Below, in pieces: positions 42,195 through 50,885 of a stretch of DNA of 64,000 bases. Position numbers and translations under genes: made by a program. The stretch lies in the NCBI GenBank assembly GCA_036741355.1, contig DAINSK010000018.1:1-64000 (forward strand), given 5' to 3'. Origin of the DNA: JBBRGK01 sp036741355. GTDB taxonomy: Bacteria; Chloroflexota; Dehalococcoidia; CAUJGQ01. Positions within the stretch are counted from its first letter, which is position 1; every line of letters begins with the position of its first letter. Below the pieces are notes generated by a model that saw nothing but the letters and a program-made list of their open reading frames with translations, searched no databases and was not told the origin of the DNA.

Positions 42195-43451
42195 CTAAAC
42201 CGCGCCAGTCGCGTCGGATATGATCAGGTCTACCGGGTCAAGCCCCAGCAGACGGCCGTACACGTCGCGGTTATGTTGGCCCGGGGCAGGGGCGTCTCCG
42301 CGCGGTTCCCAGCCGGCCGCGCTCATCCTTACCGGCGTTCCGGGCATTCGCGCGGGCGGGACTTCGGGCGCAACTTTGCTTTCAAACCAGGCTTCGCGCG
42401 CGGCGAGTTGTACGTCATTCGAAACATCGCCCAGCGTCTGCACGGGCGCCAGCATGACCCCGCGGGCGAGCGCCCAGTCGAACAGCTCGGCCTTTGTCTT
42501 CGTCGCAAAGAAGGCGGCGAACATTTTTGCCAGGCCTCGGCTGACCTCCGCCCCGGCCGAAATCAGGTCAAACGTCTCCCACTCGGTGCCCACCATCCAC
42601 TCGGGCGCCCTGGCCTCTGCAGCCATCCACTCCACCAGCATATGCATGCGCTGCCCGCCGATATGGCCTGTCTGGAACAGCCAGACCACGTAGCCGTCGG
42701 ACGCCTTCCAGATACTTGGCAGCCTCAGCAGGCCGCCCATGTCGCGCGTTGCCCCCTGGCGCTTGAGATTGACGCGCAACATGTCCCAGAACTGGTAGGT
42801 GTGAGTGAGCATCCACATGCCCGTGTCGCGCATCGCCTGATCGACGTGGGCGCCTCGTCCGCTCCAACGGCGTTGGCGTAGCGCGAGCATGGTAGCGGCC
42901 ATGGCTTGCATGCTGGCATGAAAAAAGGTCTGGTATGGCGCCGAAGGCTTGAGCGGGCGCCCGTCCGGCGGCCCCGTCATGTAAAGGTAGCCGCTCATCG
43001 CGAAGTGCAGCAGGTCGGAGCCGCGCCGGTCCGCGTACGGCCCGGTCTGACCGAACGAACTGATTGACGTCATCACGAGACCGGGATTGATCCGCTTCAG
43101 ATCGTCGTAACCGAGGCCGATTCCGGTCAGATACCCGGGCGGAAAGGACTCTGCGACGACGTCGGCGCAGGCGGCGAGCGATCGTATGAGGTCCCGGCCG
43201 GAGTCGGACTCAATGTCGGCCGTGACGCTCTGCTTGCCGGCGGCGTACGCCGCCCAGTAGAGACTGATGTCCCGCGCGTTTCCCGTTCCCGCAAAAGGGG
43301 GTAGAGAACGCGCACAATCGCCGCCCGGCGGTTCGACCTTGATCACCTCTGCGCCGAGGTCGGCGAAAGCCTTGCCGAACTGCGCCGTCACGGCCCCCGG
43401 CAGTTCCACGACCCGGTATCTGCCGAGAGGCCGGCTCGCTGCGTCAGTCAT
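42195..43451 (-). CDS. CaiB/BaiF CoA-transferase family protein lacking the catalytic Asp
   Basis: The 418-aa class III family member opens YRVVELPGAVTAQFGKAFADLGA and has the usual layout, but the catalytic region reads KPSAPYQTFFHASMQA, without Asp. It may be a structural or substrate-binding subunit for the adjacent Asp-containing protein, or act differently. It lies 28 bp after the enoyl-CoA hydratase gene, so hydratase and CoA-transferase pair form one operon. Confidence 0.9.
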   Translation of the reverse strand: MTDAASRPLGRYRVVELPGAVTAQFGKAFADLGAEVIKVEPPGGDCARSLPPFAGTGNARDISLYWAAYAAGKQSVTADIESDSGRDLIRSLAACADVVAESFPPGYLTGIGLGYDDLKRINPGLVMTSISSFGQTGPYADRRGSDLLHFAMSGYLYMTGPPDGRPLKPSAPYQTFFHASMQAMAATMLALRQRRWSGRGAHVDQAMRDTGMWMLTHTYQFWDMLRVNLKRQGATRDMGGLLRLPSIWKASDGYVVWLFQTGHIGGQRMHMLVEWMAAEARAPEWMVGTEWETFDLISAGAEVSRGLAKMFAAFFATKTKAELFDWALARGVMLAPVQTLGDVSNDVQLAAREAWFESKVAPEVPPARMPGTPVRMSAAGWEPRGDAPAPGQHNRDVYGRLLGLDPVDLIISDATGAV

Positions 43452-43479
43452 GGGCGCTGTCTATGCCGCATTTTGAGTT

Positions 43480-44316
43480 CTATTTGGACACGCGTGGAAA
43501 GCGGGGTGACCGGCGCTCCAGGAACGAGGCGATCCCTTCCTGAAAGTCCGGAGCTTTGACCGAATCATCCATCAGCCGCTCCGTCTCTACCATGGCCGGA
43601 CCGAGCGGAAGCATCAAGTGCCTGTACACCTGCTGCTTCATTCGCATCAGAGACGCGGGCGCCGCCGTGGCGGCAACGGTCCGAACGTAGGCGTGCGCCT
43701 CTTCGAGCAGTCGATCGCCCGGAAACACGCGGTTGGCGATGCCGAGATCAAACGCCTCGCGGCCGTCAAGCCGCCGGCCGCTCCAGAGGATGTCGAGCGC
43801 CCTCGACGGACCGATCAGGCGCGGTAACACCCAACTGACCCCGTGCTCGGCCACCAAACCGCGCTGGGCGTACGCCGCGGTGAACATCGCCTGCTCAGCA
43901 CCAAAGCGCAGGTCACAGAACATGGCCAGGGAGAATCCCATCCCCGCGCAAGGGCCATTGACCGCGGCGATGATCGGCTTCCGCACCGCGAGCATGTAGG
44001 TGAGACCGCGGGAAAAGTCAGGACCCATGCTCCGGTCGCCCGCTTCGGCGCCGGCGAACTCGGTTGCACCGTGGATCGCCGCGATCTCGCCCGCGGCCTG
44101 GATCGTCTGGAGGTCGTTCATATCGACGCCGGCACAGAAGCCGCGCCCTGCCCCGGTCAGCACGATGCCGACCACTTCGGGACGATGCTCGGCGTCGGCG
44201 AGGGCGTGCTTGAGCTCCTGCTGCAGGCGCGTAGTGATCGCGTTTAGCTTCTCCGGACGATTCAACGTGATCGTCGCAACCGGATCCTGAACCTCGTAGA
44301 GGATTTCCTGGTACAT
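43480..44316 (-). CDS. Enoyl-CoA hydratase/isomerase (crotonase family)
   Basis: The 278-aa crotonase protein has the first oxyanion region GRGFCAGVDMNDLQTI, the second AAVNGPCAGMGFSLAMFCD and, in the position of the catalytic Glu pair, EHGVSWVLPRLIG (one Glu retained). It hydrates or isomerises an acyl-CoA double bond. GGAGG precedes the ATG at 44316. First gene of an operon with two CoA-transferases, which would activate the substrate acid as a CoA thioester. Confidence 0.92.
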   Translation of the reverse strand: MYQEILYEVQDPVATITLNRPEKLNAITTRLQQELKHALADAEHRPEVVGIVLTGAGRGFCAGVDMNDLQTIQAAGEIAAIHGATEFAGAEAGDRSMGPDFSRGLTYMLAVRKPIIAAVNGPCAGMGFSLAMFCDLRFGAEQAMFTAAYAQRGLVAEHGVSWVLPRLIGPSRALDILWSGRRLDGREAFDLGIANRVFPGDRLLEEAHAYVRTVAATAAPASLMRMKQQVYRHLMLPLGPAMVETERLMDDSVKAPDFQEGIASFLERRSPRFPRVSK

Positions 44317-44348
44317 CGGCTGCCTCCAAACGACGGGACAGAACAACG

Positions 44349-44470
44349 TTACTCGACGGCGCCGGCCTCGCGCATCTCGGAGATCTCCGGAGGGCCAGTG
44401 CGGTCGTGACACCGCCGACCCCGCCACCGGCGATGAGGACCGCGCATGTGGTGCCACCATATGACGTCCC
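44349..44470 (-). pseudogene. Fused remnants: FAD-monooxygenase N-terminus joined to a CoA-transferase-like C-terminus
   Basis: On the minus strand a frame reads AVLIAGGGVGGVTTALALRR, a perfect FAD Rossmann start, then loses similarity at about 44392. From there, in a different frame, PPEISEMREAGAVE followed by TAA (44349) looks like the usual end of a CaiB/BaiF protein (...EI.eLR.aGvi). This suggests a large deletion that removed the rest of both genes. The second identification is weaker because it is short. The rest of 44470-44617 shows nothing convincing. Confidence 0.55.
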
Positions 44471-44617
44471 CTGGTTCATGCACCTCAAACCGCCGAAGTC
44501 GTCGGACTACCAGGAGCGACTGCCGTCCGGTCCCAGGGTCCCGGGGCTAAAGAGGACGTACGGCTTGGATATACGTTCCGCATCTCCAGCATATTCGTGC
44601 GAAACCAACCTTTGGAC

Positions 44618-45307
44618 TCAGAACAGCGGCAGTATGAGCTCGGCGCCATCATTCCTCGCCGATGAGACGAGCGGCGAGACCGGGTAGGCTTCCATGTCCT
44701 CCGCCGCGTACTGCCGCAGACAGGCGAGCACCGCTCCCTGATCGGCGGAACGATCCAGCCACGTCGATTCGTCTTCCATTGTGAGGATGACCGGCATCCG
44801 GTGATGGAACGGAGCCATGAGCTCGTTTGCGGCCGTCGTGACGATCGCGCAGCTCTGAACTGGTTCGCCGGTGCTCGAGTCGGTGCTTTCGGTGTATAGA
44901 CCGGCGAAGGCAAAGACGCGGCCACCTTTCAGACGGACGTGGACTGGCTGTTTCGTGCGCCGACCGGGAATCGTTTGCCATTCGTAGAATCCGTCGGCGG
45001 GGATTAGACAGCGTTTGCCGAAGACCGCGCCCCGGAACATAGGGCGTTCCAGCAGCGTTTCCGCGCGGGCGTTGATCGGCGGCGGTTGCTTGGGGGTGAC
45101 TTTGAACCACGGCGGCGCGAAGCCCCAACGCATCTGCCGCAGGGCCCGGGTCCCGCTGTCCTGCACCACCACAGAGACGATCGGCTGCGAAGGCGCGATG
45201 TTGAAGCGCGCCGCGAACACCGCGTCAGCGGCGAAGTCATCAATCACGCCGATGCGAAAGCGCTCGCCCAGGATCTCGACGTTTTGGAGCACGAAGCGTC
45301 CGCACAT
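44618..45307 (-). CDS. SRAP-domain protein (YedK/HMCES family), abasic-site DNA-protein crosslinker
   Basis: The 229-aa SOS-response-associated peptidase begins MCGRFVLQ, exposing the catalytic Cys2 after Met removal. The other active-site residues are visible: Asn in PPINARAETL, Glu in GFYEWQ and His in APFHHRMPVIL. The family covalently traps abasic sites in single-stranded DNA and protects them during replication. Length is standard. No LexA-like box was recognised upstream. Confidence 0.93.
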   Translation of the reverse strand: MCGRFVLQNVEILGERFRIGVIDDFAADAVFAARFNIAPSQPIVSVVVQDSGTRALRQMRWGFAPPWFKVTPKQPPPINARAETLLERPMFRGAVFGKRCLIPADGFYEWQTIPGRRTKQPVHVRLKGGRVFAFAGLYTESTDSSTGEPVQSCAIVTTAANELMAPFHHRMPVILTMEDESTWLDRSADQGAVLACLRQYAAEDMEAYPVSPLVSSARNDGAELILPLF

Positions 45308-45422
45308 GGCCGCAGTCTACCGGCTTCGAATCCCCGCTGCCAGAGCTATGGCAGTGTTACGACGCGCGGCATATGCTCAGACGGGCGGACCTTCGGACCA
45401 CGCCGCCGCGAAAGGTGCCGGC

Positions 45423-45584
45423 ATGTCGCAAACCGACAAGATCCTCGTGATCGCTGCGTTGATCCTCGGCGTCCTCGACGTTCTCAACATCCGCAACCCT
45501 CTTTCCCGCTTCTCCGCCGCGGGCATCGCCATCGTGCTCCTAGCCGTCGTAGAACTACACCGCGGCGGCGTGTTTAGTTACTAA
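45423..45584 (+). CDS. 53-aa two-helix membrane protein
   Basis: From the ATG at 45423 (GAAAGGTG upstream) the product is MSQTDKILVIAALILGVLDV, then LNIRNPLSRFSAAGIAIVLL and a short polar end. Two hydrophobic helices with an Asn/Pro/Arg turn are predicted. Function unknown. The frame is open much further upstream but overlaps the SRAP gene antisense. Confidence 0.6.
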   Translation: MSQTDKILVIAALILGVLDVLNIRNPLSRFSAAGIAIVLLAVVELHRGGVFSY

Positions 45585-45655
45585 ACAGCAGCTACGGTTC
45601 GTGTTCGTTTCATGCGGGACCGGTGTCACCGTTTGGATGACCATGGGGCTATGTC

Positions 45656-46261
45656 GTGGCCGTGGAAATCGTCTACGAAACCCATTCCCTGACAACAGAC
45701 AATGAGGCCGGCTTCGCTAGGGGCTGGCTGCCGGGGCGGCTGTCGGAGTCCGGTCGACGATTCGCGTCAGAGCTCGGTAGGCGCCGTCAGTCTGATAACG
45801 CGGCGGCCGTCTTTGTCTCGGACCTGGGGCGCGCCGTAGAAACCGCACAGATCGCGTTTGCCCGCAGCGGGATCCCGATCCATCAGGACGCTCGGCTGCG
45901 CGAATGCAACTACGGCGCCTTGAACGGCGCGCCCGTCGCCCTCCTCGCCGCTCAACAAGGCCGGCACATCGACCAGCCCTACCCCGACGGGCAGAGTTAC
46001 CGCCAGGTCGTGGACCAGATGCGCGATTTCCTCCGTGACCTGGCCGCGACATGGGACGGACGTAACGTCGTTGTCATCAGTCACTCGGCGAACAAGTGGG
46101 CGCTGGATTGCCTGCTCCATGGAGCAGCCCTGGAGGACCTGGTGGATGCCCCGTTCAACTGGCAGGAGGGCTGGCTCTACCTGCTTCCAACCGGCTGGAC
46201 CGACGAAGACTGTTCGCCCGATAGTCAGCCTGACAGGACCGGAAGGCCAACGCCGCGATAA
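45656..46261 (+). CDS. Histidine-phosphatase-superfamily protein with altered RHG motif
   Basis: The 201-aa phosphoglycerate-mutase-like fold has its N-terminal motif, normally RHGET, as ETHSLTTDN: the nucleophilic His is kept but the preceding Arg and following Gly are replaced. Other hallmarks are present: SDLGRAVETA, the acid in LRECNYGALNG and the second His in VVISHSANKWALD. It may still be a phosphatase with a different phosphate pocket. The start could also be the GTG two codons later. Confidence 0.85.
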   Translation: MAVEIVYETHSLTTDNEAGFARGWLPGRLSESGRRFASELGRRRQSDNAAAVFVSDLGRAVETAQIAFARSGIPIHQDARLRECNYGALNGAPVALLAAQQGRHIDQPYPDGQSYRQVVDQMRDFLRDLAATWDGRNVVVISHSANKWALDCLLHGAALEDLVDAPFNWQEGWLYLLPTGWTDEDCSPDSQPDRTGRPTPR

Positions 46262-46326
46262 GGGCCACCTCCTCAACATCTGCTGCTCGCCGAGGTTGCT
46301 GTCGTATTGATGCCGCTGGAGATGAT

Positions 46327-46560
46327 TCAGACCGGCATCTGTTTGTCAACCAGGGCATGGAGTGCCTTGCCATAGGCCATGGGCACCGCCTGGTCGCTCC
46401 GGTGCAGCGACCAGGACAGCACCGCGGCGAAGTCATCACCCTTCAGCCTGTCACGCACGAACCGCAGCGCCTCGTCTTCCGTGTCGAACTCAGCAAGGAG
46501 ATTCCCGCTGCGGTTCTCCCAGAGCTCGTAGTACACGGAATTCGGTGTTGTATCTGCCAC
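46327..46560 (-). CDS. Conserved-looking hypothetical protein, 77 aa
   Basis: The product reads YYELWENRSGNLLAEFDTED, then EALRFVRDRL..., a compact alpha/beta pattern seen in small hypothetical proteins of Chloroflexota and Actinobacteria that I cannot name. Its start is GTG with AGGGGTGACCT upstream. It lies next to another small minus-strand gene. Function unknown. Confidence 0.65.
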   Translation of the reverse strand: MADTTPNSVYYELWENRSGNLLAEFDTEDEALRFVRDRLKGDDFAAVLSWSLHRSDQAVPMAYGKALHALVDKQMPV

Positions 46561-46610
46561 AGGTCACCCCTTGTCGTCTCATGCTACCCCGCCGAACGCC
46601 GTTATGGGGA

Positions 46611-46820
46611 CTACCCATTCGCCGCCACGGGCACGGGCTCTCCCCGTACTCGCTTGAGGAGCTCGCGCGGGTCGCCCCAGACGGTGAAGTGCTCCGGGTC
46701 CCGCCCGGTCTGTTCCCAGGTAAACGGCCCCTCGCCCTCCAGTTCCAGCGTCGCGACAAACCGATGGGGTGGCGTGAGCCCAGCGGCGCGCCAGCGCGCC
46801 CGTTCCAAGCTGGCGTACAC
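46611..46820 (-). CDS. Hypothetical protein with coding-like extension lacking a normal start codon
   Basis: From GTG 46820 the frame encodes 69 aa (VYASLERARWRAAGLTPPHR ... GEGPFTWEQTGRDPEHFTVW). Coding-like sequence continues upstream in the same frame to at least 46935 (RLTVADFTSYDALGAAPRRP, LTPEQERLWRGIS), with no ATG, GTG or TTG until a TGA near 47030. The real protein is probably about 110-130 aa with a rare start (an ATA is available) or a lost start codon. I recognise the phrase pattern of small Chloroflexota hypotheticals only loosely. Confidence 0.55.
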   Translation of the reverse strand: MYASLERARWRAAGLTPPHRFVATLELEGEGPFTWEQTGRDPEHFTVWGDPRELLKRVRGEPVPVAANG

Positions 46821-47157
46821 CGATATTCCACGCCAGAGACGCTCCTGCTCGGGGGTAAGGGGTCGCCGCGGCGCTGCCCCAAGGGCATCGTACGACGTGA
46901 AATCCGCGACCGTCAGCCGCTGGCCTTGTATCGCCCGATAGAAGGTGGCTATTGGCTGACTCCGGCGGAAGAGCGCCGTCTCAGTGTAGGGTGCGCAGGG
47001 TCGGCCGCACGAGCGCTCAGGTCATTAACAGGACGCACTGAAATGAACAAGGGCTCAGCCGGTGGGGCGCTGTGTTAGACACACCCGGCGGTCGCGCAGC
47101 GCCGCAGCGGCTTCGACGACCGCTGCGCGCGAGCAGCGGTTCACCTGTCCACCGATC

Positions 47158-48126
47158 TTAGCTACGAGCAGCCCGATTTCCGCTGCTTAGCAATTCGGTC
47201 AGGAAGCGAGCGACCTCCGCCGCGAAGGCCGCGGGGTTGTCTCCTTGCACGCTGTGCCCGGCGCCGGGAACCACGACGAGCTGACAGTTCGGCATGCGGC
47301 GGACCATTTGTTGCGCCGCGTCTTCGGAAAGGATCTTGCTCTTCTCACCGCGCATCAGCAGGGTCGGCGTGGGGATGGCTTCGACGTCAGCCCATAGCTC
47401 GTGCGCCCGCTGCTCCCGAAGCGCCCGCATCTCGTCCTTGCTCGGCTGCTGGGTCTGGACCCGCGGGCGATGGTCCTGCTTCCAGGTCCAGCCGTCCGGT
47501 ACGGGCTTGAGGCTGTGCATCAAGCTGTAGCGCAAGTGGGCCGAGTCTCGCTGAGGGTTGAAGCGAATGGCGCGCTCGAGGAAATCGTCGAAACTGCGCA
47601 GCGTCTCCGTGTCGCGGCGAAACTGCTCGAGCTCCAGGACGCCTTCTTGCAGCACGACTGGCCCGACGTCCACGATGATTAGCGCTTCCAGCTTCTGCGG
47701 ATTGCGGGCCGCATGGCGGATCGCGTTCATGCCGCCCATCGACATGCCGCATAGCGCCACGCGCTCATACCCCAGAAAGTCGATGAAGGCCCGCGTATCC
47801 GCCAGCATGAGTTCGGCGTTGTCTACGCCGATCTGATCCTCCGGTGTCCAACCGGTGTCACCGTGCCCGCGCTGGTCCAGCGCGATGAGGTGGTAGCGGT
47901 CGCGGATCAGCAACGCCGCCATGTCCCAGGTGTGGGCGGTGAGGCCGCCACCATGGAGCAATACCAGCGGCGGCAACTGGGGGTTGCCCCAATCGAGATA
48001 GTGAAAGTTGATCCCGTCGAGCTCGACTCGGTGGTCCGACGGTTGAACGATTGCCGGCGGCTTGATCCCGATTGCCGCGGCGCAGGCCGCCATCTCCGGC
48101 ATGTAGTCTTGCACCTGTTCTGACAC
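47158..48126 (-). CDS. Alpha/beta hydrolase
   Basis: The 322-aa alpha/beta hydrolase has LVLLHGGGLTAHTWD (oxyanion), nucleophile elbow VALCGMSMGGMNAIRH, acid near LLMRGEKSKILSED and catalytic His in VPGAGHSVQGDNP. An N-terminal extension of about 30 residues precedes the fold. Possible roles include ester, lactone or C-C hydrolysis. It stands alone, divergent from the secreted-protein gene at 48348. Confidence 0.92.
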   Translation of the reverse strand: MSEQVQDYMPEMAACAAAIGIKPPAIVQPSDHRVELDGINFHYLDWGNPQLPPLVLLHGGGLTAHTWDMAALLIRDRYHLIALDQRGHGDTGWTPEDQIGVDNAELMLADTRAFIDFLGYERVALCGMSMGGMNAIRHAARNPQKLEALIIVDVGPVVLQEGVLELEQFRRDTETLRSFDDFLERAIRFNPQRDSAHLRYSLMHSLKPVPDGWTWKQDHRPRVQTQQPSKDEMRALREQRAHELWADVEAIPTPTLLMRGEKSKILSEDAAQQMVRRMPNCQLVVVPGAGHSVQGDNPAAFAAEVARFLTELLSSGNRAARS

Positions 48127-48347
48127 GTGATACCCCTACGGCTTCGTCATACTAGCGCCGCCCGCACCCCGTAGCATAGTGCCGAACTGGCAGGAAGAAC
48201 ACTAGACCGAGAAGGCTGTGTCGCCGCCCACATGAATTAACCTTTGAAGTTGGTTATTGGTTACAAAAACGGCGGTGCAACGAATTGGTGTTCTCATCCG
48301 TCCTTTGAATGAGTACGATCTAAAGGCAACTTTGGAGCCTTACCGGA

Positions 48348-49265
48348 ATGAGACTGCTTACTTCGACCGCCGCGCCAACGAGAAGAACCACCGTTCATCT
48401 TGGCGCGGCGCTCCTGATCGTGACCGCTGTCGCTTGCCTGCGCCTTGCACCGAGCCGGCCGGCCGTGGCTGCTGGAACGCTTCACACGCTAAACCTCATC
48501 GACAATGGCACTACGCTTTCCATCCCCGTTGGAGACAGCGTCGAGCTTCGATTGCCAGCGACGTTCAACTGGTCGGTGACTGTGTCTAACATGGCGGTTC
48601 TGCGGCGCCCGCCAGTCGCGCTGGTGCAGGGTGTCCAGGGGCTTTGGGACGCCGTGGCGTCCGGGCAAGTGCGGATCGATGCGACCGGGACTCCCAACTG
48701 TACGCCAGGCGTGCCTTGCCCCCAACTTGCAGCGATCTTCTCGGCAACGGTGGTCGTGTCCGGCGCCGCGGCCGATCCCGCGGTCTATCCGGCCGGATGG
48801 AACATCGTCGGCGGCCCCACAGGCTCTTCGTTTCCAGTGACGCTGTACGGCTGGGACTCTGAGCATCAACAGTATGCGACGCTCAGCCCGGGGACGCCGA
48901 TACAGGGCGGACGGGGCTATTGGGCGTACTTCAACACGCCGGTGTCCATCTCGCTCGCTCCCGGCGTCGAGCCACCGTCCCAACCGTTGCTACCCGGCGG
49001 CCGGTGGTCGATGGTGGGCAACCCGTTTTCTGACCAGTGCGCGGGCATCAACGTCGGGCCGCCGGACCCCGGCGCTGCCTCTCACGACCCCAACATCCTG
49101 GCCGCCGATACCTACGACCCCGTGGCCGGCCGCTACACGCAGTCGAGCAGCGCCGTGCTGTTGCCGGGCCGGGGCGCCTCGCTGCTCTTGCAGGCAAGCG
49201 CCCCGCTACCGCTCGTACCGCTCGGACCTCCGGGACCAAACGGCGCCTGCATCGCGCCGCCATAA
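48348..49265 (+). CDS. Secreted protein with Ig-like domain and two GWN/PGxGYWAYF modules
   Basis: The 305-aa protein has an N-terminal signal sequence (LGAALLIVTAVACLRLAPS). A first domain (GTTLSIPVGDSVELRLPATF ... VLRRPP ... LWDAVASGQVRIDATGTP) resembles inhibitor- or Ig-like beta-sandwiches. Two modules follow, starting YPAGWNIVGGPTGSSFPV and LPGGRWSMVGNPF, each ending in a PG-rich strand (PIQGGRGYWAYF; LLPGRGASLLLQ). The same module recurs in the protein at 59048. Probably an exported, surface-associated protein of unknown function. GGAG lies ahead of the ATG. Confidence 0.8.
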   Translation: MRLLTSTAAPTRRTTVHLGAALLIVTAVACLRLAPSRPAVAAGTLHTLNLIDNGTTLSIPVGDSVELRLPATFNWSVTVSNMAVLRRPPVALVQGVQGLWDAVASGQVRIDATGTPNCTPGVPCPQLAAIFSATVVVSGAAADPAVYPAGWNIVGGPTGSSFPVTLYGWDSEHQQYATLSPGTPIQGGRGYWAYFNTPVSISLAPGVEPPSQPLLPGGRWSMVGNPFSDQCAGINVGPPDPGAASHDPNILAADTYDPVAGRYTQSSSAVLLPGRGASLLLQASAPLPLVPLGPPGPNGACIAPP

Positions 49266-49343
49266 ACGCGAGCGTGCATTCTCCGTTTCGTAACCTCGTT
49301 ATAACAAATTCCGTCGCCAAACGGCGTGCATGCGCTCAGAACA

Positions 49344-49352
49344 TGCTATACT
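49344..49352 (+). promoter_or_regulatory. Extended -10 promoter element
   Basis: TGC directly before TATACT (49347-49352) forms an extended -10, 51 bp upstream of the GTG start of the secreted-protein gene. No good -35 box is seen. Confidence 0.4.
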
Positions 49353-49402
49353 TTTGAACTACTACCATCGTATAGCAGCTTATCCCTATAAAGAGGTATT
49401 GT

Positions 49403-50059
49403 GTGGCTTTTCGCCCCGGCTGGGTGCCATGGATCCTGATCACGCTGGTCGCGGTTGCGACGGCAATTGCCGTAGAGGGGCGAGTCCGAGCATCTGGGAA
49501 CGACCCGTCGTTTAATTTTGACCCGTATCTGCACCGTCCAACGGGAGAGATGGCTGATCCGGTGAACCTCATTTTTCGCGGCGGCGATCTCCTATCCGCG
49601 GACGAAGCGATGCAGCGCGTCATGGGCTGGCCGCACGTTCATGGCGGAGACATGACGTTTAACGACCAGCAATTCACCAGGGCAACCGGAGTTCAACTGG
49701 GACTTGACCTCGGGGGCGGCTCGCGCTGGCACATGCGCATCGAAGCCGTGGACAATGTCGATGGGCAATCGTACGTTCTGGCTGGAGTGCATCGGGACGA
49801 TACCATGCCGTGCGGTCACGTTGGACTCGCGTTCAACGAGGCGAGGAACATGGTCGCGGACTCGTTTTCGCGGGTCGGGTACTCGGCGTCGCTCGTGAGG
49901 CTGCAGAACACGTTGCCGGGGCACCAGTGCGACGGCAGGCTTACAAATGGCGATGGCCTGGCCGTAATGATCGACCTCGGAAGCCACCGTCTACCCGTCG
50001 CGGCGCCGCTGTTTCCAGCAGGCGGATTCTTCGCGCCTCTCTACCTGGCCCTGCGCTAA
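49403..50059 (+). CDS. Secreted hypothetical protein, 218 aa
   Basis: An N-terminal hydrophobic helix (WVPWILITLVAVATAIAVEG) acts as signal or anchor. The rest is a soluble domain with a few distinctive stretches (NLIFRGGDLLSADEAMQRVM; GWPHVHGGDMTF; LGGGSRWHMRIEA). I do not recognise the family. AGAGG lies before the GTG start. It is followed 22 bp later by the broken GDPD gene. Confidence 0.65.
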   Translation: MAFRPGWVPWILITLVAVATAIAVEGRVRASGNDPSFNFDPYLHRPTGEMADPVNLIFRGGDLLSADEAMQRVMGWPHVHGGDMTFNDQQFTRATGVQLGLDLGGGSRWHMRIEAVDNVDGQSYVLAGVHRDDTMPCGHVGLAFNEARNMVADSFSRVGYSASLVRLQNTLPGHQCDGRLTNGDGLAVMIDLGSHRLPVAAPLFPAGGFFAPLYLALR

Positions 50060-50081
50060 CGTCAGTGTGCGAGCAAGAGCG

Positions 50082-50733
50082 ATGGCCGGCCTGATTCGAT
50101 TCGCACATCGCGGCGCTCCTTCTGGAACGGCGAGAGAGAACACGCTGGCGGCGTTTTCCGATGCGCTGCGTAACGGTGCTGAAGGGCTCGAGCGACGTAT
50201 GCTTGACTGCCGACGGAGTGCCCGTGCTCGCGCATGGTAGAGGAATCATCGGCAAACAACCGGTGAGCCGGTTAACCAGGGCTCAACTTCCGGATTATAT
50301 GCCGGCACTGGCAGACCTCTGGGAGCAGTGCGGCAACGAATTTGAACTTGCTCTGGACATGACCGATCCGCGCGCTGCCGCGGCCGTCGTCGATCTGGCG
50401 CGAAAACGCGGCGCATTTGACCGGCTGTGGCTGACTTACTGGGGGCTGCCGCAGATGGTCCAGTGGCGGCGTTGCTGGCCAGATGTCAAACTCGTATACG
50501 CGACGATGTTCGGTTTGCCGAACGCGCTCTTACGGCGAACTTCGCTTCGCGTGGCGGGCGCGGGGGTTGACGCGGTCAACCTGTATCACCGTTTGATCGT
50601 TCGCGGCAGCGCGGAGACGGCACACGACGCCGGTCTGAAGCTCTTCGCCTGGGGTCTGCGCCGTTCCAAAGACATTCCGCGGGTAGTAGCGCTGGGCGCT
50701 GATGCGGTGTTCGTGGACGACGTCGGATCATAG
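50082..50733 (+). pseudogene. Glycerophosphodiester phosphodiesterase, frameshifted near the N-terminus
   Basis: The frame from ATG 50082 encodes the GDPD start LIRFAHRGAPSG and ARENTLAAFSDALRNGAEGLE, with the His and Glu of the HRG...EN motif. Right after GLE the reading moves to another frame that continues SDVCLTADGVPVLAHGRGII and the rest of a TIM barrel (LALDMTDP, KLFAWGLR, GADAVFVDD) to 50733. The junction at about 50193-50200 (CTCGAGCGACGTA) looks like a two-base loss of AG from GAGAGCGAC. Either a real mutation or a consensus error; repaired, the protein would be about 217 aa. Confidence 0.82.
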
Positions 50734-50885
50734 GCCGGGCAGCGGCCGGGTTGTTCGCGGTCGAGCGCGCCGGCGTGCCGTTTCTGCCGAATCGGCTAGT
50801 ATGGGCACACTACGGTGTCTCGCCCCGCGCGCGGCGAGGGAGCGAGGATCGCCCGCGTTCACGCAGTTGCGCCAGGGGGACCGAA

